Source: Lunularia cruciata (Eukaryota > Streptophyta > Marchantiopsida > Lunulariales > Lunulariaceae). From it: 64,000 nt of DNA. The number at the start of each line of letters is the position of its first letter. Within the stretch, counting starts at the first letter, position 1. The stretch spans positions 57,102,001 through 57,166,000 of the forward strand of contig OX419760.1 in assembly GCA_948567375.1 (NCBI GenBank), in the 5' to 3' direction. The notes beneath the pieces were generated by a model. The model had not been told where the DNA came from, did no database searches, and worked only from the letters and a program-made list of their open reading frames with translations. A program made the translations under genes and the position numbers. Below, piece by piece: positions 11,679 to 23,600 of this stretch.

Positions 11679-12078
11679 TGTCAAAGATCAAGACCAAGGA
11701 GAGAAATAGGAGAATAGAAGATCATATTGTGATACTTGAGTGTGGAAAACTCCAAATGTCTAGCATGAGCTTTGGCTTTGGTATTCATAGGGAGCATACA
11801 AGGCTCTTGACAAGCTTCTCAAGAAGCTTCCTTGAGCCACTTTCTTGGAGTGCAAGCCAAGTTAATCGGAAAGTATCTCAAGAAGCTTCCTTCTAGAAGC
11901 CTCCTACTTGGCATGCAAGCTAAGCTAGTTGGAAGCTTCTAGAAGCTAATTACTTGGAGTGCAAGCTAAGCTAGCCAAGAAGCTTCCTAGATACTTCTAG
12001 AATATTCTAGGCTAATTTGGTCTATTCATTACTTCATTAGCCTTAACTAACTTTATTGCTAAACTCCATATTGTTACA
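11679..12078 (-). repeat. 5' LTR of E1 with heat-shock-type motif arrays
   Basis: Read in reverse it starts TGTAACAATATGG and ends just before the primer site. Its length of 400 bp matches the E3 LTRs (399 bp). It contains repeated GAAGCTTC, TTCTAGAAG and TTCTAGAATATTC units between about 11815 and 12015. No target duplication can be checked because the other end of E1 is lost. Confidence 0.88.
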
Positions 12079-13517
12079 TTGATCCACCTTTCTCTTCTCC
12101 TATTGTTGCACTGCATTGATCTTAATATCTGCAAGTTGTTCTATGATGGTTTGAAGTGGATTGTTTGGTCAAGGTACAAGAATTGGAGCAACTATTACTT
12201 GTGGTGTAACCCTTGCCACTAAAGTATCAAAAGTTCTACCATACTTGTAGCTTTGACCATAATCTCCTTCACCACCAAATTCACTCTCATCCCCTTCTAA
12301 ACTCTCCTCCATACTAATTGCAATCTTGATAGCTTCAATCTTGGAAGAATGTTTCTCATATCTCACCTTACTTCTAATTTATGGTCTCAACCCCCCCACA
12401 AAATTCTTGGTGAGCTTGGCTCCTATGCCAATCATATTAATCTCTACCTCATCTCCACTCTTTCTAGATAGACTCAATTTCTCTCCCTCTCCTTGTTTGA
12501 GGAAGGTAACCTCATTCATCAATCTCTCATAACTATCATCTGGAATTTTTCTTCTCAATCAGTGTTAAAGTTAAACTCTCCCAAGACTCTTTTTGCCTAT
12601 CTCTCCTCTCTCTCTCTTTTGATATATTGACTCATGTAAGTGTTATAACCTCAAAGAAATCTGGTAAAAATGAAGCACACTCATTCTCCCTCATTCTTTT
12701 GGGCAAAACCTCAAGTTTGAGATTTGGATTCATGCATGAGATCTCAACTCTCTAGAATTGAACCCTCTTCACAATGTCACTAAATTCTCTCAACTAGTAT
12801 ATCTTGGTCCTCTAAAAGTTTGTAAACTTAATCAAAACTCTTTGGCATCTTCTTTTGCAAAATTTCAGATCTTTTCATCAAGCCATTTGGCCTAGGCACC
12901 TTTCTATTTAGCACACATATTTTAAATTTGGTTGAAGAACCACCGTTACTTTAAAAACTCATAACTTCTTGCACAAGAATGATCTCTCTTTAACTCTTAG
13001 GCCAAAAGGTAGAATAACATACATTTAATTTTCTTGAAAATTTCAAGAAGAATTAAATGAAAAGTGAAGAAATGGCAATTTCTGTATGAAATTCTAGAGA
13101 GCGTGTAGTTTGCGGGGAATAGTTTACCCTACCACCTTCCAAAAACTCTAACTCAATGCATGTAGCAGCCCTTAAAATAATTTTAAGTGTCTCACCTAAC
13201 ACATAATCCAAGCTATCCTCTATGAAAATTTCAAGTGGAGATCTCAAACTTGAGGTTTTGCCCAAAATCACCATAATCTCCAAAATCTTCAATCCACCTT
13301 ATACAATCTCTCCAAATCCTCTCATGTGTAGTATATACAATCTCAAACACATCATAATGAACTATAGGGTATAAAAATAGGTCCAAGTTCTCTAACATAA
13401 GTTTAGCCTTCTCTTCCCCTAATGTTCTCTCAAAGTGAGCTCTCATAGCCTCCTTCTATCTAATATAGAATTGTACACAAAACATTATCTTGACTTCTAG
13501 AGAGGTCTTAATAACGG
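12079..13517. other. Unassigned stretch, probably an old element relic
   Basis: I recognise no family here. On the minus strand three short open stretches exist (12169-12366, 13053-13292, 13231-13446). The first is acidic (EESLEGDESEFGGEGDYG). Another reads FLYPIVHYDVFEIVYTTHERIW. None has a motif I can name, and they may be decayed retrotransposon or host sequence. A 25-bp perfect inverted repeat (12699-12723 against 13241-13265) is the only clear structure. Confidence 0.4.
12699..13265. repeat. 25-bp perfect inverted repeat pair
   Basis: TTGGGCAAAACCTCAAGTTT plus GAGAT at 12699-12723 recurs exactly as its reverse complement at 13241-13265, with 517 bp between the arms. The similarity stops abruptly on both sides of each arm. 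Confidence 0.8.
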
Positions 13518-14207
13518 AATGAGCCAATCTGTCTCTCACTAAAGATGAACCTTGGATGGGAATTATGGTAGCACACCATGGACTAAGAAGGCAAAGAACC
13601 CCAACTCCATCATACTTCCCTAAGGCTAACACTCCAAGACTCAAACCATTGCTCACTAGAGAACTCAATGAGAGAGATAATTGCAAATGAAAGAATGTTG
13701 AGTACCTCCTCACCCTTAGTTTATATACTTGTGAAATAGTTACACACCAAATTTACTAATTACTAGAGTAACTCAAGTTACTAGGCTAAAAGTCAAATAA
13801 AATCAAAAGTCTAAAGTAATATCCATATTCATGGAAATATTCTCCTAAGCATGTGGTCTTATCTTGACCCAACCACTAAGTCAAGGATTCCTTCACATGG
13901 GCTATCCTTGGACTATAAAAGAATCCATAACAAAAAGGCTTATGGGTCCAAGAGTTCTCAACTCTTTTCTCAAAGCCAAAAACCTAAGAATAATACCAAG
14001 TCAATACAATAGAATCAAAAATAGTGGTGCTTACCTTTTCCACTTCTTCCAAATTAAGGTTCCTTCTTTTTAGTTATGAATAACTTTAGCTAATCATGAC
14101 TAATATAAAATCATCTTTTATCTCTATATCAAATAATATCTCTCAAGTACTTATAATACCAAACTAAATATCACAATATCACATAACATGCACAAATGGG
14201 TGTTATA
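13518..14207 (-). repeat. Solo LTR of family C
   Basis: This is the reverse-complement copy of the C LTR. It begins AATGAGCCAATCTG (canonical TGTGAGCCGG, ends mutated) and finishes GGGTGTTATA. No C internal sequence adjoins it. Flanking pentamers AACGG and GGCCA do not match, so the insertion is old or the site rearranged. Confidence 0.85.
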
Positions 14208-14217
14208 GGCCAAGGGC

Positions 14218-15528
14218 TCTAAGAAAACCTAGCAAGTATCACTTTTGCGGTAATTAGTAAGTAAATTTCATTCCCATATAGATACAAGTAAGAAATGGTC
14301 AAATAAAAAGTAAAAAGTAACAATGTAGTTCTTCTTGAGTTTTCCTTTAATCTCTCAGGTAGAAACCACACCTAGAAGAGAGTAATAAGCACTGATCATA
14401 GTCTCATCACAAATTAACACTCCATAATCACAATACTATCAAATCTTTCCAAACCAACTTGATTGTGATGATTTAGATTCTTCCAAAGAAGGCTACTTCA
14501 CTACAAAATGATCTTGCCTCAGAATTGTGTTCCATCTCTCCATTGAAGGTACAACTTTCTTGATCAAAATTGCCTTGCATCAATCTAGTACTATGCTTAC
14601 CAATGCAAAATACTACCAACACTACAATTCCTCACGGATTTATCAAGGCATTTCTTTGATTGCTATTCACTCAAGATCAAACACATAAAATAAAATTAGA
14701 GCTACAAAATCCAACATCCAACTTTCCAACTTGCACTTCAAAATTCTCTAAACTTTCACAGACACACACATAGGATTGATACTCAGAATTAAGCTAAAAT
14801 GATGAGCACAAAGTTACAACACTTCACTTTACTCAACTTTAGAAATATAAATACTAAAAAATAACACACTACAAATGCCTCCTTTAAATAGGCTGAGCAC
14901 TTTGATAGTTATCTAACAAAATACCGTTTCCTAACAATCTCTAGATCCAAAATGGCAACCCATTCTTCACATCTATTGATTCATATCCTAAATAGATTAT
15001 GAATCCAATCCAATTTCTACCCCTTCCTCTTCTACTAAACCTAATGTAACTTCCTTTGCTTCTTGCACTTCAGCTCTATCAACTTCTATAGCTTTGGCTA
15101 TTTCTCTAATTTCTTCAATCTAAACTGCAATTGAACTCATGTGCATTCTATCTACCTTATTCTCATCTCTAATATCTTAGACAACTCATCTGAACACACT
15201 TGCACTCCTACCTTTGATACTTCACCTTGAGTTCCTAACTTCACACTACTTTGAATTTGTTCTAACTTAGATTTCACTAAAATCTACTCTGAGACAAACA
15301 TTATCTCCTACCTCACTAATTTTTCTATCTACTCGACTCTTAGGCAAATCAAAAGATTATTCAAAAAGGCAAATCAAAAGATTGTTTTCTTACTTTGGGT
15401 TTCTCTAGTAACAAGTCCAATTAGAGTTCTTCATTTCATGACATGAAGTAAATTACTTTGGGTTCAATTTGACTTTGACTACAAACTTCTTCTTCAAACA
15501 AACAAACTAAAAAAATGTGGGGACCACA
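14218..15528 (-). mobile_element. Internally deleted family-A copy (A3)
   Basis: In reverse it begins TGTGGTCCCCACATTTTTT at 15528, keeps ~150 bp of 5' sequence, and then jumps to the C-terminal coding and 3' regions. It ends GCAAAAGTGATACTTGCTAGG near 14220. About 2.5 kb, nearly the whole gene, is missing. A 25-bp duplication (15342-15383) lies next to the internal junction. Flanking bases do not form a clean target duplication. Confidence 0.82.
15000..15380 (-). pseudogene. C-terminal remnant of the family-A protein in A3
   Basis: The reverse strand corresponds to the family-A tail, with the VDRK...DN block region near 15300-15340 and the Glu-rich end near 15010-15060. Stops occur every few dozen codons. 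The N-terminal globular part and most of the coiled coil are deleted in this copy. Confidence 0.55.
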
Positions 15529-15954
15529 TACCTCTTCCTTCAAATATGAGCATCCTCATGAACACCGACTTTGGGTTCTTTGTACAAGTCCGAGTTCGGG
15601 TTCATGGTCCATTATTTTCAAACTCTCCACTTGTTCACTCGAGTGGCAAAGGGATTGCCTTCCAAGTCTACAAGTTGAATAGAGCCATTGTCATAGATGT
15701 GCATGGCATGGTATGGCTGCATCTACCTTAAATGCAGCTTGCTTGGAAACAATATTTGATGATTTTCATATAACAACACCAAATTGCACTCTTGAATAGC
15801 TATAGGCTTGATTCACTTATCATGCTTGACTTTCCACTGCTCTTGTACTTCCTTTGTGGTTTGCATTGCATTGTTTCTTTTCCCTTCTAACCACATTAGT
15901 TGATGGATAAAAAGATCTTGAATTTCTTCCTCCAATTGTTCCTCACAAAGGATT
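15529..15954. other. Unassigned sequence between A3 and an integrase relic
   Basis: A short plus ORF (15546-15731) has no recognisable motif. The reverse strand may be the 3' continuation of the integrase relic beside it. I see no other structure. Confidence 0.3.
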
Positions 15955-16670
15955 CAATATGATGGTACTTCAAATTCAAGTGGTAGTATGGAATGCAAGC
16001 CGTATGTCAAGAAATATAGAGTTTGTTTGGTTGTAATTTTTTTTTCATTCAATATACCTACAAAGCTGCAGGTAACTTTGTGTCCTAATTGTAGGTATCA
16101 TTGACCGTCACCTTGTTCAAAATTTTACACAACAATCCATTGGCCTTCTCCATTAGTCAATTTTATTTTGGATTGTAAGGAGTTGTCTTCTTATGTTAAA
16201 ACTGGAAGTACTTGGTTAATGCTTCCAACATGGAGTTCAAAAAATGAGTCCCTTGATCACTAACCAATTCCAAAGGACATCCGTAACATGAAATGATGTT
16301 TTGGAAGAAAAACATTTATGATTGTTTTTGCATCATCTTTCCAAGTTGCCTTGGCTTCAACCATCTTGGTAGCATAATCCATGCATACCAGGATGTATAT
16401 CTTCCTTGTGAATTAGGTCACCTGTTGAACTGGACCCACAAAATCAATTCCCTATTTCTCAAATAGGGCCAATGGAAAAACTGGTCTCAAAGGCCATTGG
16501 GAAGTAGTCTTTGGCTTTCTTGTTCTTTGACAGGCATCACAACTTTGAATATGTGTGTGAGTGTCCTTATGCATCATAGGCCACCAATACCCTGATGAAA
16601 GAATCTTCCTTATAGTATTCTTCATGGAATAGTGTCCTCTTGATGCTTTTGAGTGTAAGGACACAATTAA
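15955..16670 (-). pseudogene. Ty3 integrase fragment
   Basis: The reverse strand reads HYSMKNTIRKILSSGYWWP, then SCDACQRTRKPK (zinc-binding CxxC half). Next come GIDFVGPVQQ, MDYATKMVEAKA (first Asp), YGCPLELVSDQGTHFLN (second Asp) and NPK...EKANGLL (Glu). This is the full order of a Ty3 integrase, broken by several stops and shifts. No RT or LTR of this element adjoins. It could be the missing integrase region of family F, but no overlap proves it. Confidence 0.82.
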
Positions 16671-16699
16671 TCCTCCAATTTTTCATGCTTCCAAGCATC

Positions 16700-17099
16700 T
16701 ATGACAAGTTTGCAAGTATCACTTTTGCGGTAATCAGTATGTAAAGTTTGGCTACAAACCTCTAGACTTTACAGTTTTGGTTGCAATAAAAAGCCCTGAA
16801 GAAGATGCTTCCAATGAGACATAACACGCACAATTTGGACAATGTGCCTATATCTCAATGTGGTCATTGAGATATAGGCCAGCAATAATCTTGCCCTCCA
16901 ACTTTCAGTCCTCGATGAAGTATCCTTATTGTCCTTCCAATCCAATCCAATTCTTTCTTCTTTTTGACATGAAGTTGAACTCCTTGGGTCAGATCAAAAC
17001 ACATGCTTCTCATCATTTCTTTCCATTTGTGTTCAATTAGATTTCAACAATGCACTTCTTCTTTAAAACTCATCCAAAATGAAAAATGTGGGTACCATA
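16700..17099 (-). mobile_element. ~400 bp family-A derivative with both ends (A4)
   Basis: In reverse it starts TATGGTACCCACATTTTTC (17099) with the GAAGAAGTGCATTG 5' region. It ends GCAAAAGTGATACTTGCAAAC...TCATA at 16700. The ~200 bp between the two end regions is not family-A sequence as seen in the other copies, and includes a perfect 15-bp hairpin (16846-16879). Flanking pentamers GCATC and GTGGA do not match. The frame of F1 starts immediately to the right. Confidence 0.72.
16846..16879. repeat. Perfect hairpin, 15-bp stem and 4-base loop
   Basis: GCCTATATCTCAATG, then TGGT, then CATTGAGATATAGGC: the two arms are exact reverse complements. It sits in the unmatched middle of A4. Confidence 0.9.
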
Positions 17100-18440
17100 G
17101 TGGAGTATTTGCGGTGGTTACAATTATGGTTTGTAGTTTCTGATTACTTTGCCATGATGGACTTCTTTGGGGATTTTAGAGGAGATAGCATTGTAGTATG
17201 TAGTGGGTTTACTCAGAGTAGCACTCAGTATCAGCCCGTATCTCAAGTTCCAATGAGGGAGGAGATTGACTCTAAGTTGGAGTTTGACATAGGAGTTGAT
17301 TTAGTTGAGAGTGCACTTGGTGTGTCTGCACCATTGTTGTAGGATATAGATGAGATTTATGGGGCCTCCAAAGGTCCCAACCATTATTTTGGTATAATGG
17401 GTACCATTGAATTAGATGACTTCATGTAGGAGTTTAATAGTTGGTGTGATCTACAACTAATGCGGAACCCGACTTTGTTCACACTCTTGATGGCGTGGAA
17501 GGAGTTATTTCAGCACTTGGAGGGTTCACTGATGGATGAATACCATGAGTTTAGCAAAGCTCACTTAGAGGAGATTGAGCTATGGAGACAATATTGGTGT
17601 TTGAACTATATCTCCATCACTTTAGCATTGGTTTCTAGGGTTAGATTTGCAATACCCATGATTTCTAACTCTAGTAGCATTGGTGGATCTCTTGGAGATG
17701 GTGCTACTACAAGTCAAGGTACTACTATATGAGGTGGTGTAGTACCAAGGTTTAATCCCATGGTGGAGTTCTTCCAATATTCGAGGCAAAACTACCAAAT
17801 AGTGGAGATTGACAAGTTGAGGAGCTTGTAGGAGTTCCAATGGAAGGTTGGAGAAAGCCTACTTAAGGCATACACTCGTATGAGACAACTAGTCAGTTTT
17901 ACTCAAGGAGTAACTGAGGCCCAAGCAATCCAATTTTTGTATGGGATACTAGATAGGGAGTTGCAATGTAGAGTTTGTGATGCTACATTATTACAAGCTA
18001 CTTTTCCTACTTTGGTAATGGTCTTTGGTTTGACTGAGTGTATTGAGCTCAACATGGTGGAGAAGAGAGTGGTGATATCTTTGGATTTGGTAGGGAGATC
18101 TCATCCATAGTTTTTACTTCTTTTAGAGAGCAACAAAGTGCACCCCGCCATGTTGGTTTTTGAAGATAGGGTGGAAAACCTAGATCCTATGGAGCAAGTG
18201 GAGTGCCTCATCTAGCTTGACCCTTACCTTCATTTTTTGGTCAATAGTAGCCAATGAGTGGTGGTGTTGCTCGTTGGACTTGTGGTGGACCTCACCATAG
18301 AAGAGAGTGCACTCAAGGCAGCAAACTTGATACCTTTGGTGCATCATAGCTAGCATAGAGACAATGTGAGCATTGCCACAGATTTGGTCACATTGGTGAC
18401 CAATACTTTGACCTACACCCGTAGTTATGGAGTGGGAGGG
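17100..18440 (+). pseudogene. gag of F1 with a damaged zinc knuckle
   Basis: The protein shows HLEEIELWRQYW, a Ser/Gly-rich spacer, and the gag core (VEFFQYSRQNYQ, KVGESLLKAYTRMRQLVSF, QAIQFLYGILDRELQ). Near 18370-18420 is a knuckle-like CEHCHRFGHIGDQYF, in which the last Cys has become Tyr. Stops near 17340, 17730, 17830 and 18108 break the frame. The same gag is present in reverse in F2 (42624-43230). Confidence 0.8.
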
Positions 18441-20928
18441 TAATTATGGTAGGTGGTAGAGGAGCTCTAGGTTATAAAAGACAAGGTAGTAGAGGTGGCG
18501 GTAGAGGATCCACACTTGGTGGGGTGCAGTACTTGCTATTACTTCCAATATAGCCATGGCTACTCACATTGAGCAATTGGAGCAGAGATTGGCTAGCATG
18601 GCCATAGCTTAGAGGAGATCAGATTTAGGTGTTGAGGCCTGCACCTCATATGTCGGTGATAGAGATATTTTGGACTTCATGTGTGGAGCAGCACAGGTAG
18701 ATGGATCTATTGTTGTGACTAGGAGTGCAATACGTGCTCCAGAGCCTACATGAGCATCAATGGAGTTGGTCCCATAAAGAGGAGAGGTTGGGAGATAGAT
18801 CATACTTCCTTAGTCTTTCATTGTCTTTGAGGTACTACAAACAACATCCATGGCTCCTAGATGTCCTAGTGCAGATGTGGTAGGCAGTGATGGGATGCAT
18901 GATGGACTACCTACTAGTCAACCACTTGCTCCTACATCAATTGAGTCTAGCTCAATGTTGGGGGCGGCTCAATTGATTATGTGCTTTCTATTGTTCTCAT
19001 CCAATGACATGTTTACATTGGAAGTTGACCTAACTCTACTGTTCTAGTTGGCTACCACACTTTTCAAGAGTAAGGATGATGTGGTTCTTGCTTCTAGAGA
19101 AGAGGTGATTGATAGTGGAGCTGACTTGGTTGAGGAGCATGGGATCCACTCAACAACCAATGGTTTATGGCAGGCAATAACGGTTAGATTGGAGGAGTTA
19201 CCAACTAGACCGGCCTTTGAGCAAGCATAGTATACACTTGGAGTTGTCTTATTGGATAACCAGAGGGAGATTTTTTTGTTTGGTGGGATCTTCAAGAAAA
19301 TTCTATACACCATAGAGGGCCTTACTAGACTCTAGTGCACAACCTCTTATGTTGGGGAAGGCTAAAGTTGTCGGTCTGGAGTTACAGAAGACCAATGTGG
19401 AGAGGTGTCTATTTCAGATCCAAACATCTCTAAGGGATGGTTCAACATAATATGTCACATGTGGAGAGCTTGTTGTTTAGATTTACCTTGGTCATCTGAT
19501 TGATAGCTATGTGATGAGAACTTAGGCCATTGTGATTGTAATTGAGTCATATGATGTGCTAGTTAGGAGAGAAGTGTTATACCCCATGGATTTAGTATTG
19601 ACTATTGGGAGGGGAGAGCCTTCTATAGACCAGGTTGGTAGTCACGTGAGGAACAGGTATGTTGCCTACTAGTATGCTTCAATAATAGTAGTCTTGGCTC
19701 ACTATAGTCTGGGACCATGGTGGCATCAGTTTTAGCGTTCAATGGTTTTATTACTTGGCATGGTGACTTATTGGAGAGGAATACCCATGTAGAGGAAACT
19801 CCAATACTAGAGGAGATCACTTAGATTTGGAGTATGAGTAGGATCATTCTATCCACTTTGGATGTTCCATGGTGGAGTTTAGAGGAGGCATTGCAGCAAC
19901 ATGTGGATCAATTGGTGCAAAAGGCTTGGAGTGGAGCCTTTGTACCATCAAGACCACCAATGTGAGGATGAGCCTCTAGAGTTGATTACCTTGACACTTT
20001 TAGATACCACTCATTGCATGGTAGTATCCAATAAAGGGAGTATGTCTATTGGAGTTGTTTGGTGGGATTAACACTAGACTACATGCGGTACTATAGGCGG
20101 GTATACAAGAAGATAGGTACTTGTATGTGGAGAGAGATGAGACTACTAGGGAAATTTTTGTACATCATGTGGCACATTGGGCCTATTGGTATCCTAAGTT
20201 ATTACCAATGTCAGCAATCAAGGGTTACTAGAAGAACCTACCATTAGACATTTCTTTGTTGGGGGCGTAGGATCTAGAGAGACATGGTCTCATTCATTTG
20301 GTGATTTTTGGATGGCCATGTTAGGGACATACACATATTGGCCAAGGTTTATGGTCTTCAAGATTTCCATTCTGGTGTGTTTCAGGAGATGTTATGTATA
20401 CTACAACATCTCCAAGTTCATTAGTTTCTTTCTCCAGCTCTTGGAGAAACAAACTGCTTACAACTTACATTTTGGAGAACATTCCTTTGATGGGTGATTC
20501 TTGCATCCAAGTGATGGTAAGTACACATCAAGTCCATTCTTGGATGGGACCTGCCATGTTGTTAGATGCAACCAAAGTGAGATCATGGGCTCATTATCTT
20601 TATCTTTGGTGGACAAACCTCTTATCTAGAGAGGTTCTACAATGTGCTTATGATGGGATTCAACGACTAGCCCATCTCATTGTTGATGACATCTTGGATT
20701 TTGGGCATCAATCTAAAATGGTGGTAGTGGCTGATAGGTCACCTATGGTAGTGGTGAACCTAGTTGGATACCCTCAAGCCGCTTTTCCCACACTTATGAG
20801 TTTCCTAGGCTCTCATGCTTTTTGAGAGGGTGGACTTGGACTTGTTTGGGACTCACAATTATAGTAGTTGGTGGAGTTCAATGTCAATGAGAGAGAGTAG
20901 GCAATGGGTTTTTTCACTAACATTACCG
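18441..20928 (+). pseudogene. Protease region and linker of F1
   Basis: A Gly/Arg-rich stretch (GGRGALGYKRQGSRGGGRGS) follows the knuckle. The protease-like part is at about 19330-19600, with LLDSSAQPLMLGKAKVVGLEL and YLGHLIDSYVMRT. Further down are readable stretches such as MRYYRRVYKKIGTCMWREM and DDILDFGHQSKMVVV that I cannot assign. F2 carries the same region in reverse (40735-42300). All frames are heavily interrupted. Confidence 0.6.
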
Positions 20929-21718
20929 CTATTTGTGATAACCTAACAAGTATCACTTTTGTGGTAATCAGGCAAATAAAGTTTGTTCTCACAGAGGTCC
21001 AAATAAAAAATGTCCAAATATGATGACAAATGGTAACAAGTAGTTCTTCTTGGTTGTGTCTTTAATATCTCGGGTAGAAACCACACCCAAAAGAGATTAA
21101 CAAGCATTGACTTGCAGTCCTATCACAAATTAACACTCCTTAATCACAACTCATGCAAATCTTTCCAAACAAACTTGATTGTGATGATTCAGATCCTTCT
21201 AAAGACGGCTACTTGATTGCAAAGCACCTTTGCCTCAGAATTGTGTTCCACCCCTCCACTCAAGACACAACTTCCTCAATCAAAATTTCTTCACATCAAC
21301 TCAGTGTTGCACTCACAAATGCAAAATACTACCAACACTACAATTCCTCTCAGATCTATCAAGGCATTGCTTCGATTGCACTTCACTCAAGATCAAACAC
21401 ATAGAATGAAGATCAAGGCTGCGGAATCCAACATCCAACAAGCTCACTGACTTGCACTTCAAAATTCCCTCAACACTCACAAATACACACACAAAGTTGA
21501 TACTTGGAATTATGCTCAAGCGGCGAGCATTGAACTTAGCACTTTGCTTTATCTATCTAAAAAATTTGGAATACTAAACAACATGAGACTGAAAATGCCT
21601 CCTTCAAATAGTAGAGCACTTTACAATTACTAAGAACTATACCATTCTACAACAACTCTACAAACCTATAGATCCAAAATGACAATGCACCTCTTCATAT
21701 CTACCTCTTGATATCTCA

Positions 21719-22270
21719 ATTTGTTTATACTCTAATCCAATGTCTACTTTTTCTTTGGCTTCCAAACTTGATGATCCTCTTATCACTTCTCCTTCTTTGG
21801 GTCTACCTGATTCTACTAATTCATTTGCCACTTCTACCACTTCTTCTTTCTGATCTACAATTGCACTCATGGGTAATTTATCAAGCTCTTTATCTCCCAA
21901 CCCACTCCTCTTTAATATCTCAAATGTCAAATTCAAAGACACTTGCACTCCTACCTCTGCAGCTTTGGACTTCTTTCACTCCTTCACATTACTCCTAAGT
22001 CTCTTTAACTCTGAGTTCACTAAATCTAACCTAAGACTTACATTGTCTCCTACTTCAATTATCTTCCTATCTACTTGCTCTCTCAGCCGAATCAACAGAG
22101 TATTCATCTCAATATCTTTCACTCTTCTTTTTTGAGTTTCTTGCACAAGCAATTTCAATTTGTGCAGTCTCGATTCCTCCAATCTTCCTTCAGACTCAAT
22201 GCTCAGCATTGCCCGTAGTCTTCCAACAACTTCTCCTATTGACTTTGATGCATACCCCCAAGATCATTAT
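21719..22270 (-). pseudogene. C-terminal part of the B1 coiled-coil protein
   Basis: Reverse frames read LVQETQKRRVKDIEMNTLLIRLREQVDRKI, DNVSLRLDLVNSELKRL, then VQVSLNLTFEILKRSGL, LVESGRPKEGEV and the tail KEKVDIGLE. These blocks align with the A-subfamily tails. A frame shift near 21975 separates the pieces. The normal stop after DIGLE is lost, so the frame runs on about 15 more codons. Confidence 0.72.
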
Positions 22271-22689
22271 TGTAACAATATGGAGTTTAGCGATGAAGTT
22301 AGTCAAACTTACGAAGTAGCACATAAGACAAATTAGCCTAGAATATTCTAGAAGTATCTAGGAAGCTTCTTGGGAAGCTTTCCGTCTAGCTTAGCTTGCA
22401 CTGCAAGTAAGTAGCTTCTAGAAGGAAGCTTCTAGAAGCTTCCAACTAGCTTAGCTTGCATGGCAAGTAGGTGGCTTCTAGAAAGAAGCTTAAGCTTCCT
22501 AGTTAACTTGGCTTGCACTCTAAGAAACGGCTTGAGGAAGCTTCTTGAGAAACTTCTCAAGGGCCTTGTATGCTACCTATAAATACCAAAGCCAAAGCTC
22601 ATGCTAGGCATTTGGAGTTTTCTCTCATTCAAGTATCCCAATGTGAGTTTCCATTCTCTTATTTCTCTCCTTGGTCTCGGTCTTTTACA
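22271..22689 (+). repeat. 5' LTR of E2
   Basis: It starts TGTAACAATATGG and ends GTCTTTTACA, directly before the primer site. It contains GAAGCTTC/TTCTAGAAG arrays at 22338-22560 and a TATA box at 22578-22585. Confidence 0.9.
22338..22560 (+). promoter_or_regulatory. Heat-shock-element-like arrays upstream of the E2 TATA box
   Basis: Alternating GAA and TTC at 2-base spacing recur several times: GAATATTCTAGAAG, GAAGCTTCTTGGGAAGC, TTCTAGAAGGAAGCTTCTAGAAGC and TTCTAGAAAGAAGC. The canonical heat-shock factor site is three or more nGAAn units in alternating orientation. The arrays end ~18 bp upstream of TATAAATA (22578-22585), a fitting promoter position. Function is inferred, not shown. Confidence 0.65.
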
Positions 22690-22690
22690 T

Positions 22691-22702
22691 TGGTATCAGA
22701 GC
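22691..22702 (+). other. Primer-binding site of E2
   Basis: TGGTATCAGAGC lies one base after the LTR end; initiator-Met tRNA type. Confidence 0.9.
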
Positions 22703-22724
22703 AGGAATGGGATGGATGGAATTT

Positions 22725-23600
22725 ATGGACCACCAAATCCACTTTTGCCAAACCATTGGGATTTTCATGTCTAGATATTATCCAAGCACCGCTTCACACA
22801 ATTCATCACCTTGTATTTGATTTCCAAAACCTAAGGTGTTTGAAGGCAAGAATCTTCCGAGCATAGTGGAGAATTTTATGTTTGATTGCAAAGGTTATTT
22901 TGAAGCCACCAATTTTCAAGATGAACAAAAATAGATTCTCTTGGCTTCTAGCCAATTGGATGGTGTGGCAAAACTTTGGCGGCAATTCCAAGTGGAGCAA
23001 GCCGAACGATAGATTGTTGCACCAATCTTGACATGGACGGAATTCAAGGATGCAATACTTGGTTGATTTCAAACTATAAATGCCACCCGAGTTGCATGAG
23101 ATAAATTGGTGAAGTTGAAGCAGATTGGCTTAGTAAGAGGCTACATCACACAATTTCAGAACATCATCATGCAAATTCTGGATATACAAGGAGAAGTTCT
23201 AGATCAATTTGTGCGGGGATTGAAGTCACAAACCAAATTGGAGGTTACCATGCGAGAACCACAAAACGTAGAAGAAGCCATGCAATTGGCTAAGCACTTT
23301 GATTCCTTGGTTGTGACAACTTGGTCTTGACCTCAACTTACACCAAGCTTACCAATACAATATGCATAGGTGGAAGAACCAGCATCAATAGAGATTGATG
23401 CTATCCAATGGAAACCACTTGGTGCAGTAGATAAAGAAAGATTGTGACAAAATGGAGGTTGTTTTTATTGTGACCAAGTTGAACATTGCATTGTTGAATC
23501 TCCACTTAGGAATGGGCAACCTTGACAAGTTGCCCAAACGGAGTTTGTGGAGCCAAATGATCAAGGAAACAAAGAATCCCAGTAGGAGATTTTGAGCTGC
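22725..23600 (+). pseudogene. Residual pre-gag and gag of E2
   Basis: The pre-gag ORF begins (GIYGPPNPL) but is fused by a deletion near 22810 to the gag block FPKPKVFEG. Further blocks are QILLASSQLDGVAKLWR, VRGYITQFQNIIMQI and LEVTMREPQNVEEAMQLAKHFDS. The knuckle reads CFYCDQVEHCIVES, with its last Cys lost. Gag ends at a TAG right after NKESQ, the same codon as in E3, and pol follows in the -1 frame. The E3 heptamer is altered here (AGGAAAC). Confidence 0.82.
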
